Below are positions 23,610 to 31,836 of a stretch of 33,332 bases of DNA, piece by piece. The stretch lies in contig JAHHSZ010000007.1 in the NCBI GenBank assembly GCA_020024915.1, positions 1-33,332 of the forward strand, read 5' to 3'. Each line of letters opens with the position of its first letter. The stretch's first letter is position 1. The position numbers and the translations under genes are program-made. The notes under the pieces are model-generated. The model was not told where the DNA came from and searched no databases. It was given only the letters and a program-made list of their open reading frames with translations. Source of the stretch: Fusobacterium sp. (GTDB lineage: Bacteria > Fusobacteriota > Fusobacteriia > Fusobacteriales > Fusobacteriaceae).

Positions 23610-24269
23610 GTGAAAAAAATTCTTATAATAGATGATGAATGGAAGATAAGGAAGTTAATAAGAGATTACCTAGTGAGAGAGGGGTATATAGTAGATGAAG
23701 CAGGAGACGGAGAAGAGGGAATAGAAAAATTTTTCTCAAATGTCTATGATATTGTAATTTTGGATATAATGATGCCAAAGATTGATGGTTGGAGTGTGTG
23801 TAGAAAGATAAGAGAGGAATCACAGATTCCAATTATTATGTTAACAGCTAGAGCTGATGAAGGAGATCAACTATTTGGTTTTGAATTGGAAACAGATGAG
23901 TATATGACAAAACCATTTAATCCTAAATTGTTGGTGGCAAAAGTAAAAGCACTTTTAAGAAGAGATGGAAAGATTGTAGACAATGTTCCTATATTATTTA
24001 AAGATTTGATGATAGATGGTGTAAAAAGAGAGGTAAGATTGAAGGACGAGATTTTGGAGTTGACTCCTAAAGAGTATGATTTACTGTATTTTTTCATAGA
24101 AAATAAAGGGATAGCACTATCTAGAGAGAAGATACTTAACTCAGTTTGGGGTTGGGATTACTTTGGAGATTCAAGAACTGTTGACACTCATATAAAAAGA
24201 CTTAGAAAAAAAATTGGAGATGACTATATTCAAACTGTAAGAGGTTTTGGATACAAATTTGAGGGATAG
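23610..24269 (+). CDS. OmpR-family response regulator, GTG start
   Basis: 219 residues. Receiver domain 1-120 with IDDE (acidic pair), phospho-acceptor Asp52 in DIVILDIMMPK, and the switch lysine in YMTKPF. Winged-helix DNA-binding domain about 125-219 with LTPKEYDLLYFF and SRTVDTHIKRLRKKIGDDYIQTVRGFGYKF. The GTG at 23610 is the only start giving the full receiver, and AGGAGG lies five bases upstream. It is 12 bases after the CsoR gene and four before its sensor kinase, so it probably shares the csoR transcript and may serve metal or envelope stress sensing, as with CusR-type systems; that link is only positional. Confidence 0.92.
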   Translation: MKKILIIDDEWKIRKLIRDYLVREGYIVDEAGDGEEGIEKFFSNVYDIVILDIMMPKIDGWSVCRKIREESQIPIIMLTARADEGDQLFGFELETDEYMTKPFNPKLLVAKVKALLRRDGKIVDNVPILFKDLMIDGVKREVRLKDEILELTPKEYDLLYFFIENKGIALSREKILNSVWGWDYFGDSRTVDTHIKRLRKKIGDDYIQTVRGFGYKFEG

Positions 24270-24272
24270 AAT

Positions 24273-25655
24273 ATGAAAATAAGATGGAAAATATTTTTTC
24301 TAATGTGGAGTATGGTTATGATGATTATAGGTGGTTTTGCTATAACAAATAACATATATTTAGAGAAGTTTTATCTAACTACTAAAAAAGATAGATTAGT
24401 TCAAGTTGGAAGATTGATAAGTGACCCGAACTATGTTATAGATTTTAGAAATCTAGAGGTTCAAAATAATGCAGAGATAACAATAAAAAAAACAGACCAA
24501 ATAGAAAGATATTTTTATCGAAAACTACTTACTCAAAAGGAGATACAGGAGATAAAAAGATATATCAACAATGGAGAACCTATTTTTAAGATAATAAATT
24601 ATGATGATTACAGAGGAAAAGTTTTAGTTTTATTTATGGAATACAAAAGTGATAGGTATTTAGAGATTATAACTCCATTGAGTTTGATTCAAGAAGGATT
24701 AGAGGTTTCAGTGCAGTATCATTTACAAATAATAATTCTATCTTTTATCATAGGTTCATCAATGGCGTTTATATTTTCTAAGGCTATGGTAGCACCTATT
24801 CTAGAATTGAAAGAGATAACTAAAAAAATATCAAAATTGGATTTCTCTAGAAAATTTGAAGATATAAGAAAAGATGAGATAGGTGAATTGGGTGAAACAA
24901 TTAACTTGATGGGAGAAACTTTGAAAAAGAATATTGATGAGATCAATAAAGCTAATTTGAAATTAATGGAAGATATAGAGAAAGAGAAAAAAATAGATAA
25001 ACTTAGAAAAGAGTTTGTAGCTTGTGTAAGTCATGAATTAAAAACTCCTATAGCTATTATACAAGGATATGCTCAAGGTTTGAGTGAGAATGTGGCAACT
25101 GAAGAGGATAAAAATTTTTATTGTGATGTCATAATAGAAGAGTGCTATAAGATGGATAGTTTAGTGAGAGAGTTGTTACTTATTTCACAGATAGAGGCTG
25201 GATATTTTAAGATGCAGATGGAAGAAGTAAATCTCTATGAAAATATAAAAGATTTTATAGATAAGTATTCATCTAAAACTAAACATATAAGATATGTTGG
25301 AAGTAAGGATATTAAAGTCATTTGTGATGAAAAATATATTGATAGAGTATTGGAAAATTTAATAGGTAATGCTATAAAATATGGTACAGACAATGAAGAT
25401 ATAGAGATAGAAGTATTGGAAAAAGAGGACAAATGTAGGGTGATTGTAAAAAATAAAAGTGATCATTTAGACGAAAAGAATTTGGAGACTATTTGGAACC
25501 CTTTTGTAAGACTAGATAGTGCAATAGGAAAGGACGGACATGGATTAGGGTTAGCAATAGTAGCAGGAATTCTAGATAATCATAAAAATAATTATGGAGT
25601 TTATATTTCTAAAAACAATTGGGTTAATTTTTGGTTTGAACTAAATCTAATCTAA
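24273..25655 (+). CDS. Membrane sensor histidine kinase
   Basis: 460 residues. Two membrane segments (about 5-27 and 150-172) enclose an external sensor region of about 120 residues with no recognisable fold and no cysteine/histidine-rich metal motif. A HAMP linker follows (about 173-225), then HisKA with the phosphorylated His254 in CVSHELKTPIAIIQG, and the HATPase domain with NLIGNAIKYG (N box) and DGHGLGLAIV (G box). Ribosome site GAGGG overlaps the end of the regulator gene. Partner of the response regulator upstream; signal unknown. Confidence 0.92.
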   Translation: MKIRWKIFFLMWSMVMMIIGGFAITNNIYLEKFYLTTKKDRLVQVGRLISDPNYVIDFRNLEVQNNAEITIKKTDQIERYFYRKLLTQKEIQEIKRYINNGEPIFKIINYDDYRGKVLVLFMEYKSDRYLEIITPLSLIQEGLEVSVQYHLQIIILSFIIGSSMAFIFSKAMVAPILELKEITKKISKLDFSRKFEDIRKDEIGELGETINLMGETLKKNIDEINKANLKLMEDIEKEKKIDKLRKEFVACVSHELKTPIAIIQGYAQGLSENVATEEDKNFYCDVIIEECYKMDSLVRELLLISQIEAGYFKMQMEEVNLYENIKDFIDKYSSKTKHIRYVGSKDIKVICDEKYIDRVLENLIGNAIKYGTDNEDIEIEVLEKEDKCRVIVKNKSDHLDEKNLETIWNPFVRLDSAIGKDGHGLGLAIVAGILDNHKNNYGVYISKNNWVNFWFELNLI

Positions 25656-25700
25656 AAAGTAAAAAAAATGTTCTAAAAGTATGAAATGAGTTGATCATGC

Positions 25701-25729
25701 TTGACAAGTGTTAGATATGGGAGTATACT
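25701..25729 (+). promoter_or_regulatory. Promoter of the atoE operon
   Basis: TTGACA (25701-25706), 17-base spacer, TATACT (25724-25729). Transcription would start near 25736, 30 bases before the atoE ATG. Confidence 0.8.
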
Positions 25730-25765
25730 CAAAGTGTGACAAGATTGAAAAAAGGAGATGAGAGA

Positions 25766-27148
25766 ATGACTACTACTAAAAATAGTCAAGGATTATTTAA
25801 ACGTTTTACTTCATTGTGTGTATCTGTTATGCAAAAATACTTACCAGATCCATATATCTTTTGTGCAATATTAACTTTTATAGTGTTTATAGGTGCTATG
25901 GTCTTAACAAAGCAATCACCAATGAGAATAATAGGGCATTGGAGTAATGGGTTTTGGTCACTGTTATCTTTTTCAATGCAGATGGCATTAGTATTAGTAA
26001 CAGGGCATACAATGGCAAGTTCAAAGATATTTAAAAGTTTTTTAGCTAGCCTTGCATCAAAATTAAGAACACCAAGACAAGCAATAGTTGTAGTAACTTT
26101 AGTTTCAACTGTAGCATGTCTTTTAAACTGGGGGTTTGGATTAGTTATTGGAGCAATTTTTGCAAGAGAGATTGCGAAGAAAATTAAAGGAATAGATTAT
26201 AGACTTTTAATAGCTTCAGCTTACACAGGATTCTTAGTGTGGCATGGAGGATTATCAGGATCAATTCCATTACAAGTAGCAAGTAGTAGTGTAGAGGCTT
26301 TGAAAAAGCAAACAGCTGGAGCAATGATAGCTAACATACCTACAAGTGAAACTATATTTTCACCAATGAACCTATTTATAATGGGAGCTTTGCTAATTGC
26401 ACTACCTCTTATCAATAGAGCTATGTATCCAAGTGAAAATGAGGTCGTAACTGTTGATCCTAAATTATTAGAAGATAATGAAGAGAGAGTTGCAAAAAAT
26501 AAAGAAGAGATGACTCCAGCTGAAAGAATAGAAAATAGTAGGATAGTGTCAATTCTATTAGGAATAATGGGATGGGCATATATATTACAATATTTTATGA
26601 CAAAAGGATTTAACTTAAATCTAAACTTAGTAAACTTTATATTCCTATTCACAGGAATTTTATTACATGGAACACCTAGGAGGTTTTTAGATGCTTTTTT
26701 AGAAGCTACAAAAGGAGCTTCGGGAATATTGTTACAGTTTCCATTTTATGCAGGAATTATGGGAATAATGACAGGAGCTAATGCTGAGGGATTATCGTTA
26801 GCAGTAATAATGTCAAATTTCTTCGTAAATATATCAACACCAAAAACATTCCCACTATTCTCTTTCTTAAGTGCAGGAATAGTAAACTTCTTCGTACCTT
26901 CTGGTGGAGGACAATGGGCAGTACAAGCTCCAATTGTTATGCCAGCAGGATTAGAGATAGGAGTTTCAACTGCTAAATCAGCTATGGCAATAGCTTGGGG
27001 AGATGCTTGGACAAATATGATTCAACCATTCTGGGCTTTACCAGCATTGGGAATAGCAGGTTTAGGAGCAAAAGATATAATGGGATACTGTTTAATAGTA
27101 TTACTATGTTCAGGAGTTATTATATCAGCTGGATTCCTCTTATTCTAA
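25766..27148 (+). CDS. atoE: Short-chain fatty acid transporter, AtoE family
   Basis: An inner-membrane protein of 460 residues with about 10-12 hydrophobic segments. Family stretches: MQKYLPDPYIFCAILTFIV, SFSMQMALVLVTGHTMA, LLNWGFGLVIGAIFAREIA, FLVWHGGLSGSIPL, FVPSGGGQWAVQAPI, and GDAWTNMIQPFWALPALG. AtoE proteins move short-chain fatty acids such as butyrate or acetoacetate. It is 21 bases upstream of a DNA glycosylase and shares an operon with both CoA-transferase subunits, as in ato clusters. ATG 25766 has AAAGGAG about eight bases upstream; GTG at 25736 coincides with the predicted transcript start. Confidence 0.93.
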   Translation: MTTTKNSQGLFKRFTSLCVSVMQKYLPDPYIFCAILTFIVFIGAMVLTKQSPMRIIGHWSNGFWSLLSFSMQMALVLVTGHTMASSKIFKSFLASLASKLRTPRQAIVVVTLVSTVACLLNWGFGLVIGAIFAREIAKKIKGIDYRLLIASAYTGFLVWHGGLSGSIPLQVASSSVEALKKQTAGAMIANIPTSETIFSPMNLFIMGALLIALPLINRAMYPSENEVVTVDPKLLEDNEERVAKNKEEMTPAERIENSRIVSILLGIMGWAYILQYFMTKGFNLNLNLVNFIFLFTGILLHGTPRRFLDAFLEATKGASGILLQFPFYAGIMGIMTGANAEGLSLAVIMSNFFVNISTPKTFPLFSFLSAGIVNFFVPSGGGQWAVQAPIVMPAGLEIGVSTAKSAMAIAWGDAWTNMIQPFWALPALGIAGLGAKDIMGYCLIVLLCSGVIISAGFLLF

Positions 27149-27169
27149 GTAAAAATATAGAGGAGCGAA

Positions 27170-27826
27170 ATGAAAAAGAACGAGTATTTTTATGAAGTAG
27201 AAAAAAAATATTTAGAGATAAAAGAAGATATAGAAAAAAGATTAAAAGAGTTTAAGAGTGTATGGGATAATGGAAACAATAGAGATATTCATGTGGAGAT
27301 GTCTTTTTGTATACTGACACCTCAATCTAAGGCTGTTAACGCTTGGCAAGTTATTACCACATTGAGAGATAATGGACTTCTTTTTAATGGTAGTGCTGAA
27401 GAGATTGTGGAGTATCTCAACATAGTAAGATTTAAAAATAATAAATCAAAATATCTAGTTGAACTTAGAGAGAAGATGACAGACTCTAATGGGGAGATCA
27501 TAACAAAAGATTTCTTCTCAAGTTTTGAAGAGATAAGTAAAGCTAGAGAGTGGATAGTAAAAAATGTCAAGGGGATGGCTTATAAAGAAGCTAGTCATTT
27601 TTTAAGAAATGTAGGTTTTGGGAAAGAGATAGCTATTCTAGATAGACATATATTAAAAAATCTAGTAAGACTAGAAGTGATTGATGAAGTTCCTAAAAGT
27701 ATAACTCCAAAGTTATATTTAGAGATAGAGAGAAAAATGAAAGATTATTGCAAGTTTGTAAATATTTCAATGGATAGTTTAGATTTACTGTTGTGGTATT
27801 TAGAAGCAGGGGAAATCTTCAAGTAG
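27170..27826 (+). CDS. ogg: N-glycosylase/DNA lyase, Ogg2 type (8-oxoguanine repair)
   Basis: 218 residues of the helix-hairpin-helix DNA glycosylase superfamily. The hairpin and catalytic segment GMAYKEASHFLRNVGFG contains the expected Schiff-base lysine Lys139, and ILDRHILK supplies Asp158. SFCILTPQSKAVNAWQ is the family's N-terminal helix signature, and the protein ends close to the Lys-terminated tail seen in Ogg2 enzymes (GEIFK). Removes 8-oxoguanine and nicks the abasic site. It sits inside the fatty-acid/CoA-transferase operon, 26 bases before the alpha subunit; the functional link is unclear. Ribosome site GAGGAG lies upstream. Confidence 0.87.
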   Translation: MKKNEYFYEVEKKYLEIKEDIEKRLKEFKSVWDNGNNRDIHVEMSFCILTPQSKAVNAWQVITTLRDNGLLFNGSAEEIVEYLNIVRFKNNKSKYLVELREKMTDSNGEIITKDFFSSFEEISKAREWIVKNVKGMAYKEASHFLRNVGFGKEIAILDRHILKNLVRLEVIDEVPKSITPKLYLEIERKMKDYCKFVNISMDSLDLLLWYLEAGEIFK

Positions 27827-27852
27827 TTTTTTTAATAAGCTAGGAGGTAAAG

Positions 27853-28500
27853 ATGAGAAACAAAGTAGTGACAATGGAAGAAGCAGTATCACATGTAAAA
27901 GATGGAATGACTGTCTTTATTGGTGGATTTTTAGGAGTAGGAACACCAGAAAAGATAATTGATGCACTGATTGAAAAAGGTGTAAAAGATTTAACTGTAA
28001 TAGGTAACGATACTGGATTTCCTGATAGAGGAATAGGAAGACTAGTATGTAATAACCAAGTTAAAAAAGTTATTGCTACTCACATAGGAACAAACCCAGA
28101 AACAGGAAGAAGAATGAATACTGGAGAGATGGAAGTAGAGCTTTGTCCTCAAGGAACTCTTGCTGAAAGAATCAGAGCAGCAGGAAATGGATTAGGTGGA
28201 ATACTTACTCCAACTGGTGTAGGAACAATAGTTGAAGAGGGAAAAGAAGTAATTGAAGTAGATGGGAAAAAATATTTATTAGAAAAGCCTATAAAAGCAG
28301 ATGTTGCACTAATAAATGGTTCAGTAGTAGATGAGTTAGGAAATATTATTTATGCTAAAACTACAAAGAATTTTAATCCAATGATGGCAACAGCAGCAGA
28401 TACTGTTATAGTTTTTGCAGAGAAACTTGTAAAAGTAGGAGAGATAGACCCAGATCATGTAATGACATCAAGAATATTTGTAGACTATATAGTAAAATAG
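27853..28500 (+). CDS. atoD: Acetate/acetoacetate CoA-transferase, alpha subunit
   Basis: 215 residues. CoA-transferase family I subunit A: FIGGFLGVGTPEKIIDAL near the N-terminus, LTVIGNDTGFPDRGIGRL, GTLAERIRAAGNGLGGILTPTGVGT, and ADVALINGSVVDELGN. Works with the next gene as a heterotetramer exchanging CoA between acyl-CoA and acetate, butyrate or acetoacetate. AGGAGG precedes the ATG; 13 bases separate it from the beta subunit. Which acid is preferred cannot be told from sequence alone. Confidence 0.93.
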   Translation: MRNKVVTMEEAVSHVKDGMTVFIGGFLGVGTPEKIIDALIEKGVKDLTVIGNDTGFPDRGIGRLVCNNQVKKVIATHIGTNPETGRRMNTGEMEVELCPQGTLAERIRAAGNGLGGILTPTGVGTIVEEGKEVIEVDGKKYLLEKPIKADVALINGSVVDELGNIIYAKTTKNFNPMMATAADTVIVFAEKLVKVGEIDPDHVMTSRIFVDYIVK

Positions 28501-28513
28501 GAGGCTTAAGAAA

Positions 28514-29179
28514 ATGGAATTAGATAAAAAACAGGTAAGAGAATATATAGCAAAAAGAGTAGCACAAGAATTAAAAGATGGATATGTGGTAAATTTGGGA
28601 ATAGGATTGCCTACATTAGTAGCTAATTATGTTCCAGAAGATATAGATGTAGTATTCCAATCAGAAAATGGAATAATTGGTGTAGGACCAGCACCAGAAC
28701 CAGGGAAAGAGGATAAAGATATGACAAATGCAGGAGGGGGATTTGTAACAGTTCTTCCTGGAGCACAGTTTTTTGACTCATGTACTTCTTTTGGAATAAT
28801 TAGAGGTGGACACGTTGATGCTACTGTTTTGGGTGCTCTTCAAGTAGATCAAGAAGGAAATTTAGCTAACTGGATGGTACCTGGTAAAAAAGTTCCAGGA
28901 ATGGGTGGTGCTATGGACTTAGTTGTAGGAGCAAAAGAGGTTATTGTAGCTATGGAACATACAGCTAATGGACAAGTAAAAATATTAAAAAAATGTAATC
29001 TTCCATTAACTGCAGCTAATGAAGTAAATTTAATAATTACTGAAAAATGTGTAATAAAAGTTACTCCAGAAGGATTAGTTTTAACTGAAGTAAGCCCTTA
29101 CTCTTCAATAGAAGATGTAAAGGCAAATACAGAAGCTGACTTAATAATTCCAGATGATATTAAAATTTTAACTTTATAA
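28514..29179 (+). CDS. atoA: Acetate/acetoacetate CoA-transferase, beta subunit
   Basis: 221 residues. Catalytic glutamate Glu51 in QSENGIIG forms the thioester with CoA. Further marks: VNLGIGLPTLVANYVP, GGGFVTVLPGAQFFDS, RGGHVDATVLGALQVD and KKVPGMGGAMDLVVGA. Last gene of the operon, followed by a terminator at 29204. With atoE and atoD it fits butyrate-type fermentation or use of short-chain fatty acids. Confidence 0.94.
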   Translation: MELDKKQVREYIAKRVAQELKDGYVVNLGIGLPTLVANYVPEDIDVVFQSENGIIGVGPAPEPGKEDKDMTNAGGGFVTVLPGAQFFDSCTSFGIIRGGHVDATVLGALQVDQEGNLANWMVPGKKVPGMGGAMDLVVGAKEVIVAMEHTANGQVKILKKCNLPLTAANEVNLIITEKCVIKVTPEGLVLTEVSPYSSIEDVKANTEADLIIPDDIKILTL

Positions 29180-29203
29180 TAGAATGAGATTATAATAGTT
29201 ATT

Positions 29204-29240
29204 AAAGAGAGATTGGTGATAGAATGATCTCTCTTTTTAT
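29204..29240 (+). terminator. Intrinsic terminator after the CoA-transferase genes
   Basis: A perfect 10-bp stem AAAGAGAGAT/ATCTCTCTTT (29204-29213 with 29227-29236) with a 13-base loop, running into TTTTATTTT. Confidence 0.88.
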
Positions 29241-29251
29241 TTTACAAAATA

Positions 29252-29280
29252 TTGACTGTATAAAATTATCAAAGTATACT
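29252..29280 (+). promoter_or_regulatory. Promoter of the nucleosidase/SUFU/SPL-like/SDR operon
   Basis: TTGACT (29252-29257), 17-base spacer, TATACT (29275-29280). Start near 29287, about 34 bases before the first ATG, giving this four-gene set its own transcription unit. Confidence 0.78.
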
Positions 29281-29320
29281 ATGGATATAAGATTATTAAG
29301 AGTAACAAAGGTGGAATTAG

Positions 29321-30157
29321 ATGATATATATAGCAGTTGCTTTAGGGATAGAGGCTAGACCTTTAATAAAAAAATTTAAGTTAAAGAAAGATAGTACGAT
29401 AAATAGGGTACAGGTATTTAAAAATGAAAAGATAATTTTGATAGTCACAGGGGTAGGAATATTAAAGAGTGCAATAGCTTTGACATATATACTTTCAAAA
29501 GTGAAGATAGATAGTGATGATATATTCATCAATATAGGAGTTTGTGGAGCTAAGAATGAGGAGTTCAAAGTTGGAGATATAGTCTTATGCAATAAGATTA
29601 TAAATTCAGAGAGTAAAAGAGCTTACTATCCAGATATGATATTCAATCATAGATTTAAAGAGGGAAGTTTAGAGAGTTTTAATAGAGTTATTAATTCAGA
29701 GAGTGGAGTGACAGGAGATTTGGTTGATATGGAGGGAGCTGGACTTATAGAAGCTAGTTCATATTTTTTTGAAACATATCAAGTAAATATTATAAAAATT
29801 GTTTCAGATTATTTAGATGGAGATATTGATTCAGAAAGTGTAGAAAGTTTAATAGAAAAAGCTTTGGTAGAGATAGAAATTTGGTTGGAGAGAAGGGGCG
29901 AATTTCATCTAGAAAAGGAGCTAGAGTTTTCAGACGAGGAGAAAAGAGAACTAGATTCTTTCATTGTAAAAGGTAGATTCAGTGTAACAATGATAAATGA
30001 GTTGGAGTCTCTATTATTATATTATAAATTAAAAGGTAAAAATTTAATTAAACTTATAAAAAATTATGATAAAATAGAGATAAAAGATAAGAAAGTAACA
30101 AAAAAAATATTAGAAGATATAAAAAAATATGTGATAGGGGAAAAAAATGAAAGATAA
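29321..30157 (+). CDS. Nucleosidase/nucleoside phosphorylase-like protein with C-terminal extension
   Basis: 278 residues. Residues 1-185 fit the MTA/SAH-nucleosidase fold: GIEARP (Glu11), VTGVGILKSAIAL, INIGVCGAKNEEFKVGDIV, VDMEGAGLIEA (Glu138) and VSDYLDG (Asp163), matching the general-base and general-acid acidic residues of MTA/SAH nucleosidases. Compared with the usual ~230 residues it has a shorter middle and an extra charged helical tail (about 186-278) of unknown role. Likely cleaves a purine nucleoside such as 5'-deoxyadenosine, MTA or SAH, which would suit its radical-SAM neighbour, but the substrate is inference. It overlaps the next gene by 11 bases. Confidence 0.78.
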   Translation: MIYIAVALGIEARPLIKKFKLKKDSTINRVQVFKNEKIILIVTGVGILKSAIALTYILSKVKIDSDDIFINIGVCGAKNEEFKVGDIVLCNKIINSESKRAYYPDMIFNHRFKEGSLESFNRVINSESGVTGDLVDMEGAGLIEASSYFFETYQVNIIKIVSDYLDGDIDSESVESLIEKALVEIEIWLERRGEFHLEKELEFSDEEKRELDSFIVKGRFSVTMINELESLLLYYKLKGKNLIKLIKNYDKIEIKDKKVTKKILEDIKKYVIGEKNER

Positions 30158-30803
30158 TAATGAGTTTGAAATAATAGATACTGCTGGATTTGATGCTATT
30201 GCGAAAAGATTTAAAAAACTGTATCCTAAAGTGGAAGAGTTACATTTTCACGCTATGGTTTCTTCAAGACTAGGTGGAGATGATCCATTAGATGGGATTA
30301 GTATTTTTAGAGGAGATAGATATTACCATTTTGTAACTTTTGGATTTAGTGAGTTATATGAGAAAGAGTCAGATGATATGGAGTACAGTGGTTATGGATT
30401 TGAATTGACTTTTAAATTAAAAATGAATAGTGAGCAATTAAAAAGAAGAAAAAAAGATCTGGATATAAAAGATAAGGAGTTAAAAAATATCTGTTCTATT
30501 CTTCAAGAATTAGCTAAATATGTTTTTGAAAGTGGAGAGATATTTCAACCTAATGAATATATTTGGACTGGACAAAAAGAGGGAGTAGATGTAAGTAAGA
30601 GATCTAAAATAACAGGATTTATAACAACTTTAGACCAAGCTAAAGAGATTGATACACCCAATGGAAAAGTACAGTTTGTGGAGCTTGTTGGAGCTACTGA
30701 TAGAGAGTTAAAACTAATAGATAATGGAAAAATAAAGGTAAATGAGTTATTGAAGAAATTAAAAACTGATGTTACAGATTTTTCTAGAGATAGTATAGTT
30801 TAA
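30147..30803 (+). CDS. Suppressor-of-fused (SUFU) domain protein
   Basis: 218 residues. The SUFU-type core is seen in residues about 20-195: HFHAMVSSRLGGDDPLDGISIF, YYHFVTFGFSELYEKE, SGYGFELTFKLKM and ESGEIFQPNEYIWTGQ. No signal peptide or membrane segment. Bacterial SUFU proteins are mostly uncharacterised; many are predicted immunity proteins of polymorphic toxins, but no toxin lies nearby and the gene is embedded, by an 11-base overlap, in an operon of enzymes. GGGG before the ATG lies within the upstream gene, so translation is coupled to it. Confidence 0.8.
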   Translation: MKDNNEFEIIDTAGFDAIAKRFKKLYPKVEELHFHAMVSSRLGGDDPLDGISIFRGDRYYHFVTFGFSELYEKESDDMEYSGYGFELTFKLKMNSEQLKRRKKDLDIKDKELKNICSILQELAKYVFESGEIFQPNEYIWTGQKEGVDVSKRSKITGFITTLDQAKEIDTPNGKVQFVELVGATDRELKLIDNGKIKVNELLKKLKTDVTDFSRDSIV

Positions 30804-30826
30804 GGTAAAAGGAGAAATTTTAATAG

Positions 30827-31822
30827 ATGGATTTATTAAATAAAAGTTTTTCTCATATATATATTGAAAAAGAAGCAAGACAATATGTAGAGAGTCAAAA
30901 AATATTAAAGAGATTCCCAAATTCAAAGATAATTGAGATTGATAGCTACAAAGAGATATTTTCAAAAAATAATCAAAATTTCACCTTACAAAAAACAACT
31001 CCCAAGCTTATATTAGCAGTGAAAAAAGAAAATTATATATATGAGGGAGCTAAAGTTTGTGAAAGTTTTGGGAATGAGAATTTTTACTATTCATCTTCAG
31101 TTTTAAACTGTGTGTATGATTGTGAGTACTGCTATCTACAGGGTGTATACTCATCAGGAAATATAGTTATTTTTGTAAATTTAGAGGATATGTTTCAAGA
31201 GATAGAGAGGATTTTAAAAGAGAGATCTATGTATATTTGCATATCATATGATACAGATTTAATGGCTTTAGAAGAGATAACAGGCTTTGTGAAAAGATGG
31301 TATGATTTTGTAAAAAAACATAGGAATTTAAAGATAGAATTGAGAACAAAAAGTTCTAGTATAAAAGTTTTTAGTGAGCTTAAACCTAATCCCAACTTTA
31401 TAGTTGCTTGGACAATATCTCCTAAAGAATTTGCAAAACAGTTTGAAAAAAGAGCTGTATCTTTTGAGAAGAGGGTAGAGTCTGCTAAAATATTGATTGA
31501 AGCAGGTTGGACAGTGAGAATTTGTTTTGATCCAATGATAAAGGTAGAAGATTTTTACACTGTTTATGGTGAGATGATAGACGAAACTTTTAAAGAGATA
31601 GATGGAGCTAAGATTTTAGATGTTAGTATTGGTACGTTTAGAATATCTAAAGAGTATATGAAGAGAATGAAAAAGAATAGAGTTAACTCTCTAATTTTAA
31701 ACTATCCTTTCTATTGTCAAGAGGGTGTGTATACATATTCAGAGATTGAAAATCAAGAGATGTTGGATTTTGTAAAAGAGAAAATACTGAATTATGTAGA
31801 TTTAGAAAAAATATTTATATAG
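30827..31822 (+). CDS. Spore photoproduct lyase-like radical SAM protein
   Basis: 331 residues. The radical-SAM cluster motif CVYDCEYC (Cys95, Cys99, Cys102) is followed by YLQ, so the YCYLQ signature of spore photoproduct lyase (SPL) is present, including the two tyrosines 101 and 103. Later SPL-like parts are DTDLMALEEITGFVKRW, IELRTKSSSI, VAWTISPKEFAKQFEKR, and AGWTVRICFDPMI. From memory of the Bacillus protein, the hydrogen-donor cysteine should lie three residues before Asp144; here that place is Tyr141, with Cys138 nearby. If right, the activity may differ from thymine-dimer repair. The ribosome site AAGGAG is 12 bases from the ATG, rather far. Confidence 0.82.
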   Translation: MDLLNKSFSHIYIEKEARQYVESQKILKRFPNSKIIEIDSYKEIFSKNNQNFTLQKTTPKLILAVKKENYIYEGAKVCESFGNENFYYSSSVLNCVYDCEYCYLQGVYSSGNIVIFVNLEDMFQEIERILKERSMYICISYDTDLMALEEITGFVKRWYDFVKKHRNLKIELRTKSSSIKVFSELKPNPNFIVAWTISPKEFAKQFEKRAVSFEKRVESAKILIEAGWTVRICFDPMIKVEDFYTVYGEMIDETFKEIDGAKILDVSIGTFRISKEYMKRMKKNRVNSLILNYPFYCQEGVYTYSEIENQEMLDFVKEKILNYVDLEKIFI

Positions 31823-31836
31823 AAAAAGGAGAAGAG

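Noticed and set aside
26221..26652. 143-codon minus-strand frame opposite atoE
   Set aside because: No ribosome site or recognisable protein; overlaps conserved transporter segments.
26995..27195. Plus-strand frame overlapping the end of atoE and the start of the glycosylase gene
   Set aside because: Overlaps two well-supported genes in another frame and has no conserved features.
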